From assembly GCF_004365875.1 (NCBI RefSeq), contig NZ_SODF01000001.1:558001-622000 (forward strand): 64,000 nucleotides of DNA, given 5' to 3'. Positions 47,277 to 55,724 of this stretch are shown here, one piece after another (within the stretch, counting starts at the first letter, position 1; the number at the start of each line of letters is the position of its first letter). The position numbers and the translations under genes were made by a program. The notes below the pieces were generated by a model. That model had not been told where the DNA came from. It ran no database searches and worked only from the letters and a program-made list of their open reading frames with translations. The DNA is from Kribbella kalugense (GTDB taxonomy: Bacteria > Actinomycetota > Actinomycetes > Propionibacteriales > Kribbellaceae).

Positions 47277-50200
47277 GTGGGATACAACAATCCGCCGATC
47301 AAGTGGTCCGAGCTGGAGCGCAAGCTGTCGGACCGCTCCCGCCCGGGCAGCCACGGCGGGCGGCCAGTGACAGCCGACGGCGGCGACAGCCCGGCCTGGT
47401 CCCAGCACCGCGGGCCGTATGTGCCTGACGTCGTCCGCCGCCCCGAGCACGCCGTTCCGTATGCCGAGCTCCACGTCCATTCGAATTTCTCCTTCCTGGA
47501 CGGCGCCTCCCAACCGGAGGATCTGGTCGAGGCCGCGGTCCGCCAGGGGCTGCATGCGCTCGCGCTGACCGATCACGACGGGTTCTACGGCGCGGCCCGG
47601 TTCGCCGAGGCTGCAGCGGCGTACTCGCTGCCGACGGTGTTCGGGGCGGAGTTGTCACTCGGGCTGACCGGCCCGCAGAACGGCGTGGCCGATCCGGAGG
47701 GCAGTCACCTGCTGGTGCTGGCCGAGGGGCAGGAGGGGTACCACAAGCTCGCCGGCGCGATCACCGAGGCGCAGCTCGCCGGCGGGGAGAAGGGGAAGCC
47801 GGTCTATGACCTGGAGGAGCTGGCTGCCGTGGGGAGCAAGCACTGGATGATCCTGACCGGCTGCCGCAAGGGGCTGGTCCGGCAGGCGCTCGAGCTCGGC
47901 GGACGTGCCGACGGTCCGGCCGCCGCCGGTCGCGAGCTGGACCGGCTGACGGCCCTGTTCGGGAAGGACCGGGTGGTCGTCGAGCTGATCGACCACCACC
48001 TCCCCGCGGACACCACCCGGAACCGGATCCTCGCCGGCCTGGCCGCCGACCGCTGCCTCCCGGTAGTTGCCACCAACAACGTTCACTACGCGACCCCGGT
48101 CAAGCACAAGCTGGCCGCTGCGCTGGCCGCGGTCCGGGCCCGGCGCGACCTGGACTCGATGGACGGCTGGCTGCCGCCGAGCGGGATGGCGTTCGTCCGC
48201 TCCGGAGCGGAGATGACAGCTCGCTTCCGCCGGTACGACGGGGCCGTGGCGCGCTCGGTCGAGCTGGCCGGCCAGCTCGGGTTCGACCTCGCCCGGGCGA
48301 AGCCGAAGCTGCCGCTGCGCGACGTACCGGACGGTCACACCCCGATGTCGTGGCTGCGGGAGCTGACCTTCGCCGGCGCCGCCGGGCGGTACGGGACCCG
48401 TGAGCAGCGCCCGGACGCGTACGAACGGCTGGAGCGGGAGCTGGCCGTGATCGCCGAGAAGGGCTTCCCGGGGTACTTCCTGATCGTGCACGACATCGTC
48501 AAGTTCGCGCACGACGAGGGGATCCTCTGCCAGGGCCGTGGCTCGGCGGCGAACTCGGCGGTCTGCTACGCGCTCGGGATCACCGCGGTGGACAGCATCC
48601 TCTACAACCTGCCGTTCGAGCGGTTCCTGGCCACCACCCGGGCCGAGGAGCCGGACATCGACGTCGACTTCGACTCCGGCCGCCGCGAGGAGGTCATCCA
48701 GCACGTCTACAAGAAGTACGGTCGGCACAACGCCGCCCAGGTGGCGAACGTGATTTCCTACCGCCCGAAGTCCGCCGTCCGCGACATGGCGAAGGCCTTG
48801 GGGTACTCCGTCGGTCAGCAGGACGCGTGGTCGAAACAGGTGGACGGCTGGAGTCCGGAGATCACCTCGACCGAGCACGACATCCCGCCGCAGGTGGTGG
48901 CGATGTCGACCGAGTTGCTGAAGTTCCCGCGGCACCTCGGGATCCACTCCGGAGGGATGGTGCTGACCGAGCGCCCGGTCGGCGAGGTGGTGCCGATCGA
49001 GCACGCCCGGATGGAGAACCGTACGGTCCTGCAGTGGGACAAGGACGACTGTGCCTGGATGGGGCTGGTGAAGTTCGACCTGCTCGGGCTCGGCATGCTG
49101 GCCGCCCTGCAGTACTGCCTGGACATGGTCCGGGAGGAGATCGGGGAGTCGTGGGAGCTGCACACGATCCCGCGGGAGGAGGCAGGGGTCTACGACCAGC
49201 TCTGCCGGGCGGATTCGGTGGGTGTGTTCCAGGTCGAGTCCCGCGCGCAGATGGCGACGTTGCCGCGGCTGAAACCACGGAAGTTCTACGACCTGGTCAC
49301 CGAGATCGCGCTGATCCGGCCCGGCCCGATCCAGGGCGGCGCCGTCCATCCGTACATCCGCCGCCGGACCGGGGAGGAGCCGATCACCTACCTCCACCCG
49401 AAGCTGCAGCCGGTGCTGGAGCGGACCATGGGCGTGCCGCTGTTCCAGGAGCAGCTGATGCAGATGGCGATGGCGGTCGGCGAGATCGACGGCGACGAGG
49501 CCGACCTGCTCCGCCGGGCGATGGGATCCAAACGCGGCATCGAGAGGATCTCGTCCCTGAAGGACAAGCTGTACGCCGGGATGGCGCGCAACGGGATCAC
49601 CGGGGACCTGGCCGACGAGATCTACGACAAGATCGAGGCGTTCGCGAACTTCGGGTTCGCCGAGTCGCACTCGATCAGCTTCGCGCTGCTCGTCTACTCC
49701 AGCACGTGGCTGCGGCTGCACTACCCGGCCGCGTTCCTGGCCTCGCTGCTGCGGGCTCAGCCGATGGGGTTCTACTCACCGCAGTCGCTGGTGGCTGATG
49801 CTCGCCGCCACGGTGTCGAAGTACGCCGTCCGCACCTGCATCTGTCCGGGGTCGATGCGGGGCTGGAGCAGTTGGTCGACGGGCAGGAGCTCACCGGGCC
49901 GACCGGGTCACCGGGTTGTCTGGCGGATCCGCAGCCGTTGGTGGGTCCGTTCGATCCGAAAGCGCCGTCCGACACGACCGCGCATCGCCGCGACGGCGCG
50001 TTCGCGGTCCGGCTCGGGTTGTCCGAAGTACGCACGATCGGGGAGAAGGGCGCGAAGCTGATCGTCGAGGAGCGGGAGCGCGGCGGGCCGTTCAGCGAGA
50101 TGGCCGACGTGGTCCGGCGGACCGGGATCACCGCGGCGCAGGTCGAGGCGTTGGCGACGGCCGGCGCGTTCGACTGCTTCGGCCTCGACCGGCGGCAGGC

Positions 50201-50702
50201 GTTGTGGGAGGCGGGTCGGGCGGCCGAGGAGCGTCCGGGCCAGCTGGCCGGGATCACCGCGGCCGGTCCGCCGCCGACACTGCCCGGGATGAGCGACATC
50301 GAGGCCGACATGGCCGACCTGTGGTCCACCTCGATCACTACGACCAGCCACCCGATGGAACGCGTCCGCGACCAGCTCCGCGCCGAAGGCATCCTGTCCG
50401 CGGCCCAACTCCGCGAAGCCCCCGACGGCGCCCGGGTCCGGGTCGCCGGCGTGGTCACCCACCGCCAGCGCCCCGCGACCGCCTCGGGCGTCACCTTCAT
50501 GAACCTCGAGGACGAGACCGGCATGGCCAACATCGTCATCACCGTCGGCTGCTGGCACCGCCACGCCGCGGTAGCGCGCAACGCCGCGGCCATGATCATC
50601 CGAGGCCGCGTCGAACGCGCCGGCGAAGTAACCAACCTCTCCGCCGACCACCTCCAACGCCTCCCGCTCTCCGCCCAAACCAGATCCCGAGACTTCCGCT
50701 AG
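47277..50702 (+). CDS. dnaE2: Error-prone DNA polymerase DnaE2
   Basis: 1,141 residues, as usual for DnaE2. The PHP domain opens with YAELHVHSNFSFLDGAS, and the polymerase active site contains EEPDIDVDFDSGRREEVI. Then come IRPGPIQGGAVHPYIRRRTG, a helix-hairpin-helix (GITAAQVEALATAGAFDCFG), and a C-terminal OB-fold (VRVAGVVTHRQRPATASG). This C-family polymerase copies damaged DNA with ImuA' and ImuB, but neither partner is adjacent here. GTG start six bases after the -10, with no Shine-Dalgarno: a leaderless SOS transcript. Confidence 0.95.
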   Translation: MGYNNPPIKWSELERKLSDRSRPGSHGGRPVTADGGDSPAWSQHRGPYVPDVVRRPEHAVPYAELHVHSNFSFLDGASQPEDLVEAAVRQGLHALALTDHDGFYGAARFAEAAAAYSLPTVFGAELSLGLTGPQNGVADPEGSHLLVLAEGQEGYHKLAGAITEAQLAGGEKGKPVYDLEELAAVGSKHWMILTGCRKGLVRQALELGGRADGPAAAGRELDRLTALFGKDRVVVELIDHHLPADTTRNRILAGLAADRCLPVVATNNVHYATPVKHKLAAALAAVRARRDLDSMDGWLPPSGMAFVRSGAEMTARFRRYDGAVARSVELAGQLGFDLARAKPKLPLRDVPDGHTPMSWLRELTFAGAAGRYGTREQRPDAYERLERELAVIAEKGFPGYFLIVHDIVKFAHDEGILCQGRGSAANSAVCYALGITAVDSILYNLPFERFLATTRAEEPDIDVDFDSGRREEVIQHVYKKYGRHNAAQVANVISYRPKSAVRDMAKALGYSVGQQDAWSKQVDGWSPEITSTEHDIPPQVVAMSTELLKFPRHLGIHSGGMVLTERPVGEVVPIEHARMENRTVLQWDKDDCAWMGLVKFDLLGLGMLAALQYCLDMVREEIGESWELHTIPREEAGVYDQLCRADSVGVFQVESRAQMATLPRLKPRKFYDLVTEIALIRPGPIQGGAVHPYIRRRTGEEPITYLHPKLQPVLERTMGVPLFQEQLMQMAMAVGEIDGDEADLLRRAMGSKRGIERISSLKDKLYAGMARNGITGDLADEIYDKIEAFANFGFAESHSISFALLVYSSTWLRLHYPAAFLASLLRAQPMGFYSPQSLVADARRHGVEVRRPHLHLSGVDAGLEQLVDGQELTGPTGSPGCLADPQPLVGPFDPKAPSDTTAHRRDGAFAVRLGLSEVRTIGEKGAKLIVEERERGGPFSEMADVVRRTGITAAQVEALATAGAFDCFGLDRRQALWEAGRAAEERPGQLAGITAAGPPPTLPGMSDIEADMADLWSTSITTTSHPMERVRDQLRAEGILSAAQLREAPDGARVRVAGVVTHRQRPATASGVTFMNLEDETGMANIVITVGCWHRHAAVARNAAAMIIRGRVERAGEVTNLSADHLQRLPLSAQTRSRDFR

Positions 50703-50707
50703 TTCAG

Positions 50708-50724
50708 GACCCAACGGCTGGGTC
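50708..50724. terminator. Small hairpin between dnaE2 and the methyltransferase
   Basis: GACCCA-acggc-TGGGTC, a 6-base stem with 5-base loop, between convergent stops. It overlaps the methyltransferase stop. Weak, bidirectional candidate. Confidence 0.35.
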
Positions 50725-51514
50725 AGCCTGGCTTGACTGCCAGCGTCGCGAAATAGCCCGACATGTACTGAGCGGATGCGTCGGAGTGGTGCGGCGCTTC
50801 CGCGAAGCCGGTGAGGACGAACCCCGCGGCGAGTTGCCCGCCGATCTGGGCGGTGAGGGTGTGGCTGTATTCGAGAGCGGCATCCGCGCCGAACTTCGTG
50901 GCGCGTTCCTCGGCGGAGTAGTGCGTGACATCGCTGTAGGGCAGCTTGTGCACGACGATCAGCTCGCCGCGCTCGTCGAGCGCCTCGTGGTCGAACAGGT
51001 ACGCATCAGGGTTGAGGAAGCCCGCGAGCAGAGTTCCGCCCGGTCGCAGGACGCGGAAGCACTCACGCCATACCGGCGCCAAATCTGGTACGAACAGGTT
51101 GGAGACCGGGTGGAACACGACGTCGAAAGTTGCGTCGCCGAAGGCGCTGAGGTCGCGCATGTCGCCCAGCACGGTGCGCAGGTCGAGCCCGTCGCGCGCC
51201 GCCACCAGCTGATCCTGGCCGAGCTGTCCGGGTGAGTTGTCGAACACGGTGACCCGCGCCCCCGCGGCGGCGAGGATCGGACCCTGCTGGCCACCACCGG
51301 AGGCCAGGCACAACAGGTCCTTCCCGGTCAGATCCGCCGGCAGCCAGGACCGGTCGACGGGCTCACGCCCGATGAGAACAATCGACCACTCACCCCGGCG
51401 GGCGCGCTCGACCTCCTCGACACTCACCGGCGTCGACCACTCATTACCCTCCTGGACATACTTGTCCCAAGCCGCCCGATTGTGGGCAACGGGATCGACA
51501 TCACGGTCCGGCAC
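50723..51514 (-). CDS. Class I SAM-dependent methyltransferase
   Basis: 263 residues. Motif I is DLLCLASGGGQQGPILAAAG, followed by VTVFDNSPGQL, and motif II DVVFHPVSNLF. VLRPGGTLLAGFLNP is motif III. Fold and motifs suit small-molecule O- or N-methyltransferases of the UbiE/Methyltransf_11 type. GTG start with GGGAG 5 bases before it. The idonate-type dehydrogenase is divergent, 92 bases away. The acceptor is unknown. Confidence 0.87.
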   Translation of the reverse strand: MPDRDVDPVAHNRAAWDKYVQEGNEWSTPVSVEEVERARRGEWSIVLIGREPVDRSWLPADLTGKDLLCLASGGGQQGPILAAAGARVTVFDNSPGQLGQDQLVAARDGLDLRTVLGDMRDLSAFGDATFDVVFHPVSNLFVPDLAPVWRECFRVLRPGGTLLAGFLNPDAYLFDHEALDERGELIVVHKLPYSDVTHYSAEERATKFGADAALEYSHTLTAQIGGQLAAGFVLTGFAEAPHHSDASAQYMSGYFATLAVKPG

Positions 51515-51554
51515 ATCAACTCCCTACTACAACCAAGCGGACACCTGCGGCACT

Positions 51555-51575
51555 GACAGTAGTCCGGATACTGTC
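51555..51575. promoter_or_regulatory. Dyad upstream of the sorbitol/idonate-type dehydrogenase
   Basis: GACAGTA, seven bases, TACTGTC: a perfect 7-base dyad. It lies between the methyltransferase start and the dehydrogenase start. Probable operator of an unlinked regulator. Confidence 0.45.
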
Positions 51576-51606
51576 GGTGGACGGCGACTTGAGGGTGGTG
51601 GGTGGT

Positions 51607-52626
51607 TTGTACGGGTGTGTGGTGCATGGGGCTGGGGATTTGCGGGTTGAGGAGCGTAGGGCGGTGGAGGCGGGGGTGGGGGAAGTTGCTGTGGGCATTG
51701 AGTTTGGGGGGATTTGTGGGTCGGACCTGCATTACTACCACGATGGTGGGGTGGGGGACTTCCGGATTCGGGAGCCGTTGGTGTTGGGGCATGAGGTGGT
51801 GGGGCGGGTCAGTGCGGAGGCGGACGGGTTTGCCGTTGGTACGGCGGTCGGGATTCATCCGGCGACACCTTGTGGGACGTGTGCTGAGTGTGTTCGGGAC
51901 CGGCGGAATATCTGTGCCTATAGCAACTATCTGGGAAGTGCGGCGAGGGATCCGCATATCCAGGGTGGGTTCGTTCAGGAGTTGATCGTGCCGCTCGAGC
52001 AGGTGCGGGTGTTGCCGGCCGGGCTGGAGTTGCGTACTGCGGTCCTGGCTGAACCGTTGTCTGTCGCAATCCACGCAGTCCGGCAGGCGGGATCCGTGGA
52101 TGGCAAGCGGGTTCTGGTCACCGGCGCGGGACCGATCGGGCTGTTGGTCGTGGCTGCGTTGCGCCAGGCTGGCGCGGTCGAGGTGATCGCAGTCGATCTG
52201 CACGAAACTCCGCTGACACTGGCGACCCAAGTCGGCGCGACGACCACGATCCAGGTCGGCGAGACGGACTGGCCGGACGAGATCGACGTCGCGATCGAGG
52301 CGTCCGGTACGGCGGCCGGGTTGCGGACCTGTCTGGAGCGGGTACGCCGTGGTGGCGCCGTCGTACAGGTCGGGACACTGCCGCCCGGCGACACCGCGTT
52401 CGCGGGGAACGTACTGATGACCCGCGAGCTCACGCTGACCGGCGCATTCCGGTTTGACCACGAGTTCGACTCCGCGATCGCCCTGCTCGCCGGTGGATTG
52501 AACGTCGCGCCGATCGTCACCCACACGTTCCCGCTCGGCGACGCACTCTCGGCGTTCGAGCTGGCAAGCGATCGCACCACCGCGTCGAAGGTGCTGCTGG
52601 ATCTGACCGGTAGTCGGTCGGCCTGA
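51607..52626 (+). CDS. Zinc-dependent alcohol dehydrogenase, L-idonate 5-dehydrogenase-like
   Basis: 339 residues from TTG 51607. The zinc-ADH opening is VVHGAGDLRVEER. FGGICGSDLHYYHDGG carries the catalytic Cys and GHEVVGRV the His. ATPCGTCAECVRDRRNICAY is the structural zinc loop, with four Cys. VTGAGPIGLLVVAAL is the Rossmann motif. It oxidises a polyol or sugar acid with NAD(P). In-frame starts upstream (GTG 51577) exist, but a dyad ends directly before that codon and the homology begins at LYGCVV, so the later start is preferred. Confidence 0.88.
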   Translation: MYGCVVHGAGDLRVEERRAVEAGVGEVAVGIEFGGICGSDLHYYHDGGVGDFRIREPLVLGHEVVGRVSAEADGFAVGTAVGIHPATPCGTCAECVRDRRNICAYSNYLGSAARDPHIQGGFVQELIVPLEQVRVLPAGLELRTAVLAEPLSVAIHAVRQAGSVDGKRVLVTGAGPIGLLVVAALRQAGAVEVIAVDLHETPLTLATQVGATTTIQVGETDWPDEIDVAIEASGTAAGLRTCLERVRRGGAVVQVGTLPPGDTAFAGNVLMTRELTLTGAFRFDHEFDSAIALLAGGLNVAPIVTHTFPLGDALSAFELASDRTTASKVLLDLTGSRSA

Positions 52627-52655
52627 ACCAGGTCTGTATCACTCCGGCCGCAGGG

Positions 52656-52684
52656 CGCCTCCTCAAAGCAGGGGAGAGGAGGCG
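52656..52684 (+). promoter_or_regulatory. Hairpin that hides the Shine-Dalgarno of the DUF2278 gene
   Basis: CGCCTCCTC (52656-52664), an 11-base loop, GAGGAGGCG (52676-52684): a perfect 9-base stem. The 3' arm is the GGAGG of the ATG at 52687. It could also be the dehydrogenase terminator, but there is no U-tract. Confidence 0.5.
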
Positions 52685-52686
52685 TC

Positions 52687-53688
52687 ATGCCACTGACGTC
52701 GTACGGCGTTCTGGTCGGCCGGGCGGTCGACGCGCGCCGGGAGGGTGGAACGGACACCCCGCACTACCAGATCCGCGTAGGTGCGGATGGCGTGAGCTAC
52801 CGGATCGCGGTGAACGTCCGGTCGCAGGACTACCCGTCGGAGCTGCTCTACCGCGTCGACGAGGACTTCCGGCATCCGATCACCGCGCAACTCACCAGCC
52901 TGACGCCCGGCTGGCATCTGCTCGACAACGGACCGGCCGGCGTGAATCTGGACTACGTCCGGCAGACGCTCTTCGACCGGACCCTGCTGCGTCCGCTTCC
53001 CGCCGACGTGGCCGGACCGGGCAATGACCTCGGCGATCTGCTCGACGACCAGGTCCAGCGTGCGATCCGGGAGCCGGCCGCGGTCGTGTACTCGTTCGGT
53101 GAGCGGTGGCCGTCGGAGAACGGCGTACCGGACAAGATCTTCGGGTTCCAGCCGGGCAACGGGGTGCACGACATCCACATGAATCAAGGCAATGTCGGCA
53201 CGTTCCGCAAGGACGACGGCGTCTGGCAGGACGGCGCGCTGCTGATCGCGTTGCCGGACCAGCAGCGCTGGGTCGGCATCTTCCTCGCGTTCCAGAGTCA
53301 GTCCTGGCACACCGACGACAAGACCGGCCACACGCTGGTCGACGCGCCGATCGAGGAGTTCGGCGCCGAGCCGGTCCGGATCGTCGCCGCCCTGATCAAC
53401 CCGGTCGGCCCCGCGCCCGAGGCCGAGACGGTCACCCTGCTGAACGCGTCACCCAACCCGGTCGACCTCACCGGATGGCACGTGGTCGATCGCGCCCTCC
53501 ACGTTGGCCCGCTGCCATCCGCCGTACTCGAACCGGGCGCGACCCTCCTCGTCCACCTGCCGCCGACCGTCCAGCTCGGCAACAAAGGCGGCGAGATCAC
53601 CCTCCTCGACAGCAAAGGTCTGAAGATTCACGGCGTCGCCTACACCGCCGACCAGGCCGCCCGCTCAGGCTGGACCGTCGTCTTCTAA
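52687..53688 (+). CDS. DUF2278 (YukJ-like) protein with lamin-tail-like C-terminal domain
   Basis: 333 residues. The DUF2278 part (about 1-225) includes PLTSYGVLVGRAVD, HYQIRVGADGVSYRIAVNV, GNDLGDLLDDQVQRA and VHDIHMNQGN. The last 100 residues look like a lamin-tail (LTD) beta-sandwich (VTLLNASPNPVDLTGWHVVD, LEPGATLLVHLPP). No signal peptide is present. The function of the family is unknown to me. The neighbours, a dehydrogenase and a LysE exporter, do not explain it. Its Shine-Dalgarno is locked in a hairpin. Confidence 0.82.
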   Translation: MPLTSYGVLVGRAVDARREGGTDTPHYQIRVGADGVSYRIAVNVRSQDYPSELLYRVDEDFRHPITAQLTSLTPGWHLLDNGPAGVNLDYVRQTLFDRTLLRPLPADVAGPGNDLGDLLDDQVQRAIREPAAVVYSFGERWPSENGVPDKIFGFQPGNGVHDIHMNQGNVGTFRKDDGVWQDGALLIALPDQQRWVGIFLAFQSQSWHTDDKTGHTLVDAPIEEFGAEPVRIVAALINPVGPAPEAETVTLLNASPNPVDLTGWHVVDRALHVGPLPSAVLEPGATLLVHLPPTVQLGNKGGEITLLDSKGLKIHGVAYTADQAARSGWTVVF

Positions 53689-54314
53689 CGCAGCAAGGCG
53701 AGCCGTACGCCGAGACCGATGAAGATCCCGCCCGTGGCCGTGTCGATGCGGCGACGGGCGGTACGGCGAGCGCGCAGCCAACTGCCGATCCGCCCCGACA
53801 ACAGCCCGACCGTGCCGTCGACGAGGAACTCCAGCACGATCAAGATCGCGCCCAGCACTGCGAACTGCAGCCACACTTGACCCCGCGCCGGCACCACGAA
53901 CTGCGGCAGGAACGCGATCGTGAACGTCACCATCTTCGGGTTCAGCAGATTCGTGGTCAGACCGGTCAGATACGCCTTCCGCCCCGACATCGCCGCCGCG
54001 GCCGGCTCGTCGTCAACAGCGTCCTTCCGATGCCGGATCATCTGCACGCCAAGATAAATGAGGTACGCCGCCCCGACGATCCGCACTGCGGTGAACGCGA
54101 CAGGCACCGCGGCGAACAAGGCAGCCAACCCGGCCGCCGCGACCGTGACATGCACGGCCTCACTAGTCGCAACCCCGGCCGTCGCGAGCAGACCTGCCCG
54201 CGGACCGCTGCGCATCCCGCATCCGAGGATGTAGAGCATGTCCGGCCCAGGCGTGATCATCGCGACCATCGTCGTCAGCAGAAAGGCAAGCAGAAGGTGC
54301 GGGTCGATCGGCAT
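53685..54314 (-). CDS. LysE/RhtB-family amino-acid exporter
   Basis: 209 residues with six hydrophobic segments. AMITPGPDMLYILGCGMRSG is the conserved loop of LysE/RhtB exporters, and NLLNPKMVTFTIAFLPQF the second signature. GAGGAT precedes the ATG. It overlaps the convergent DUF2278 gene by 4 bases. It exports an amino acid or small metabolite. Confidence 0.9.
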   Translation of the reverse strand: MPIDPHLLLAFLLTTMVAMITPGPDMLYILGCGMRSGPRAGLLATAGVATSEAVHVTVAAAGLAALFAAVPVAFTAVRIVGAAYLIYLGVQMIRHRKDAVDDEPAAAAMSGRKAYLTGLTTNLLNPKMVTFTIAFLPQFVVPARGQVWLQFAVLGAILIVLEFLVDGTVGLLSGRIGSWLRARRTARRRIDTATGGIFIGLGVRLALLR

Positions 54315-54357
54315 ACCCCGATCCTCGCACGAGCATCTGACAAGGCTGACCACATGC

Positions 54358-54374
54358 TGGCAAGCGCTTACCCA
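54358..54374. promoter_or_regulatory. LacI/GalR-type operator before the BNR gene
   Basis: TGGCAAGCGCTTACCCA holds the core AAGCGCTT, 32 bases before the ATG at 54406. It fits LacI-family operators of actinomycetes. No LacI gene lies in the window. Confidence 0.5.
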
Positions 54375-54405
54375 AACGGGTCGAACTCTGAAACACTGAG
54401 CGACC

Positions 54406-55701
54406 ATGGATGAGCCTCGGGTGATCAATGACAACGGTGCTTGGTGCTGGTTCCAGGACGAACGGGCCTTGGTCGATCCGGACGGCGGAGTGCTGGTCGC
54501 CGGTTCGATCGCGGCGCCGGAGGGACCAGGCGGAGTCGATCGGGCCGGCAACGTCGAGTTGACCGTGGTGGATCTGCGGTCCGGTTCGACTGAGGTCGTC
54601 GTACTGCACGAGCGGTTCGAAGCGGACGATCACGACGTACCGGCGTTGTGGCGACGCCGGGACGGTCGCTGGCTGGCGGTGTACACGAAGCACAAGACGG
54701 ACGACCTGACTCGGTGGCGGGTGAGTGAGCCCGGTGATCCGCGGACGTGGGGACCGGAGAAGACGTTCGACTGGAGCGAGTTCACCGGCGGTCGCGGCGT
54801 CACGTACTCGAACCTGCATGAGCTCGACGGCCGCCTCTACTGCTTCGCCCGAGCAGTGAACGACGACCCGTGTGCACTGGTGTCGGACGACGAGGGTGAC
54901 ACCTGGGAGTACGCCGGGAAGCTGTTCACCCGCCCGAAGGTCGGCTACGTCAACGGCTACACGCGCTACGTCTCGACGCCCACGCGCGTCGACCTGATCA
55001 CGACCGACCACCACCCGCGCGACTACAACAACTCGATCTACCACGGCTACCTGGAGGGCGGCGCTCTGCATCGGACCGACGGCACCGTCGTGGATCCGAT
55101 AGCGCTCGACGCGGACGCGCCGTCGCAGGTGGAGCTGACCACGGTCCTCGCCGCGGACTCGGTCTGGGACAGCGAGCCGATGACCCACTGCTGGACAGTC
55201 GACATCCGCCGCGGCGAGGACGGCTCGCTCGCAGCGGTTCTGCTCGCGCGTCACGACGTACCGGAGAAGCCGGAGGATGCGTTCGCGCGACAGCATCCGG
55301 TGCCGGATCACCGCTTCTTCTATGCACGCCTCGCGCCCGGAGGCACGTGGCAGGTGCGGCAGTTGGCGAAGGCCGGCCACGGTCTGCTGGTGCACGAGAA
55401 CGACTACACCGGCCTGGTCGCGATCGATCCGTACGACCTCGACTCGCTCTACGTCTCGACACCGATCGACCCGCGCGACGGCGCCGCCCTCAAGCATCAC
55501 GAGATCTTCCATGCCCGTACGGCGGATGACGCGACAACGTGGACGCCGGTGACGGAGAACTCCGCCGTCGACAACCTCCGGCCGATCGTCGCGCCCGGCG
55601 ATCCCGGTCGCGTCCCGCTGCTCTGGTTCCGCGGTGAGATGACCGCGTCGCAGCACTACGCGTGTGAGGTCGTTCTGCTGGACCGCGCGCGACAGAGATA
55701 G
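54406..55701 (+). CDS. BNR-repeat protein (PL24/PL25-like or sialidase-like propeller)
   Basis: 431 residues. GAWCWFQDERALVDPDG is the hallmark start of the BNR-4 propeller group, which includes ulvan-type polysaccharide lyases. Further blades are seen in LVSDDEGDTWEYAGKLF and FHARTADDATTWTPV (Asp-box-like). YSNLHELDGRLYCFARA and YTRYVSTPTRVDL lie in conserved loops. No signal peptide is seen, so the protein would stay inside unless the start is wrong. It probably acts on an acidic glycan fragment, under a LacI-type operator. The lyase idea is family-based; no catalytic residue is confirmed. Confidence 0.75.
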   Translation: MDEPRVINDNGAWCWFQDERALVDPDGGVLVAGSIAAPEGPGGVDRAGNVELTVVDLRSGSTEVVVLHERFEADDHDVPALWRRRDGRWLAVYTKHKTDDLTRWRVSEPGDPRTWGPEKTFDWSEFTGGRGVTYSNLHELDGRLYCFARAVNDDPCALVSDDEGDTWEYAGKLFTRPKVGYVNGYTRYVSTPTRVDLITTDHHPRDYNNSIYHGYLEGGALHRTDGTVVDPIALDADAPSQVELTTVLAADSVWDSEPMTHCWTVDIRRGEDGSLAAVLLARHDVPEKPEDAFARQHPVPDHRFFYARLAPGGTWQVRQLAKAGHGLLVHENDYTGLVAIDPYDLDSLYVSTPIDPRDGAALKHHEIFHARTADDATTWTPVTENSAVDNLRPIVAPGDPGRVPLLWFRGEMTASQHYACEVVLLDRARQR

Positions 55702-55718
55702 TAACAAGCGGTACTATC
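55697..55718. promoter_or_regulatory. TetR operator, copy at the MFS gene
   Basis: GATAGTA, eight bases, TACTATC: a perfect 7-base dyad. Its right half CGGTACTATC is repeated at 57466-57475. It includes a -10 (TACTAT, 55712-55717), seven bases before the ATG at 55725, and overlaps the stop of the BNR gene. Confidence 0.7.
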
Positions 55719-55724
55719 CCATCC

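Noticed and set aside
47655..49721. 688-codon frame antisense to dnaE2
   Set aside because: A shadow of the polymerase frame. No recognisable protein.
54163..55707. 514-codon frame antisense to the BNR gene
   Set aside because: Composition is Arg/Val/Gly-rich and it crosses into LysE. The plus strand has the WCWFQD motif.
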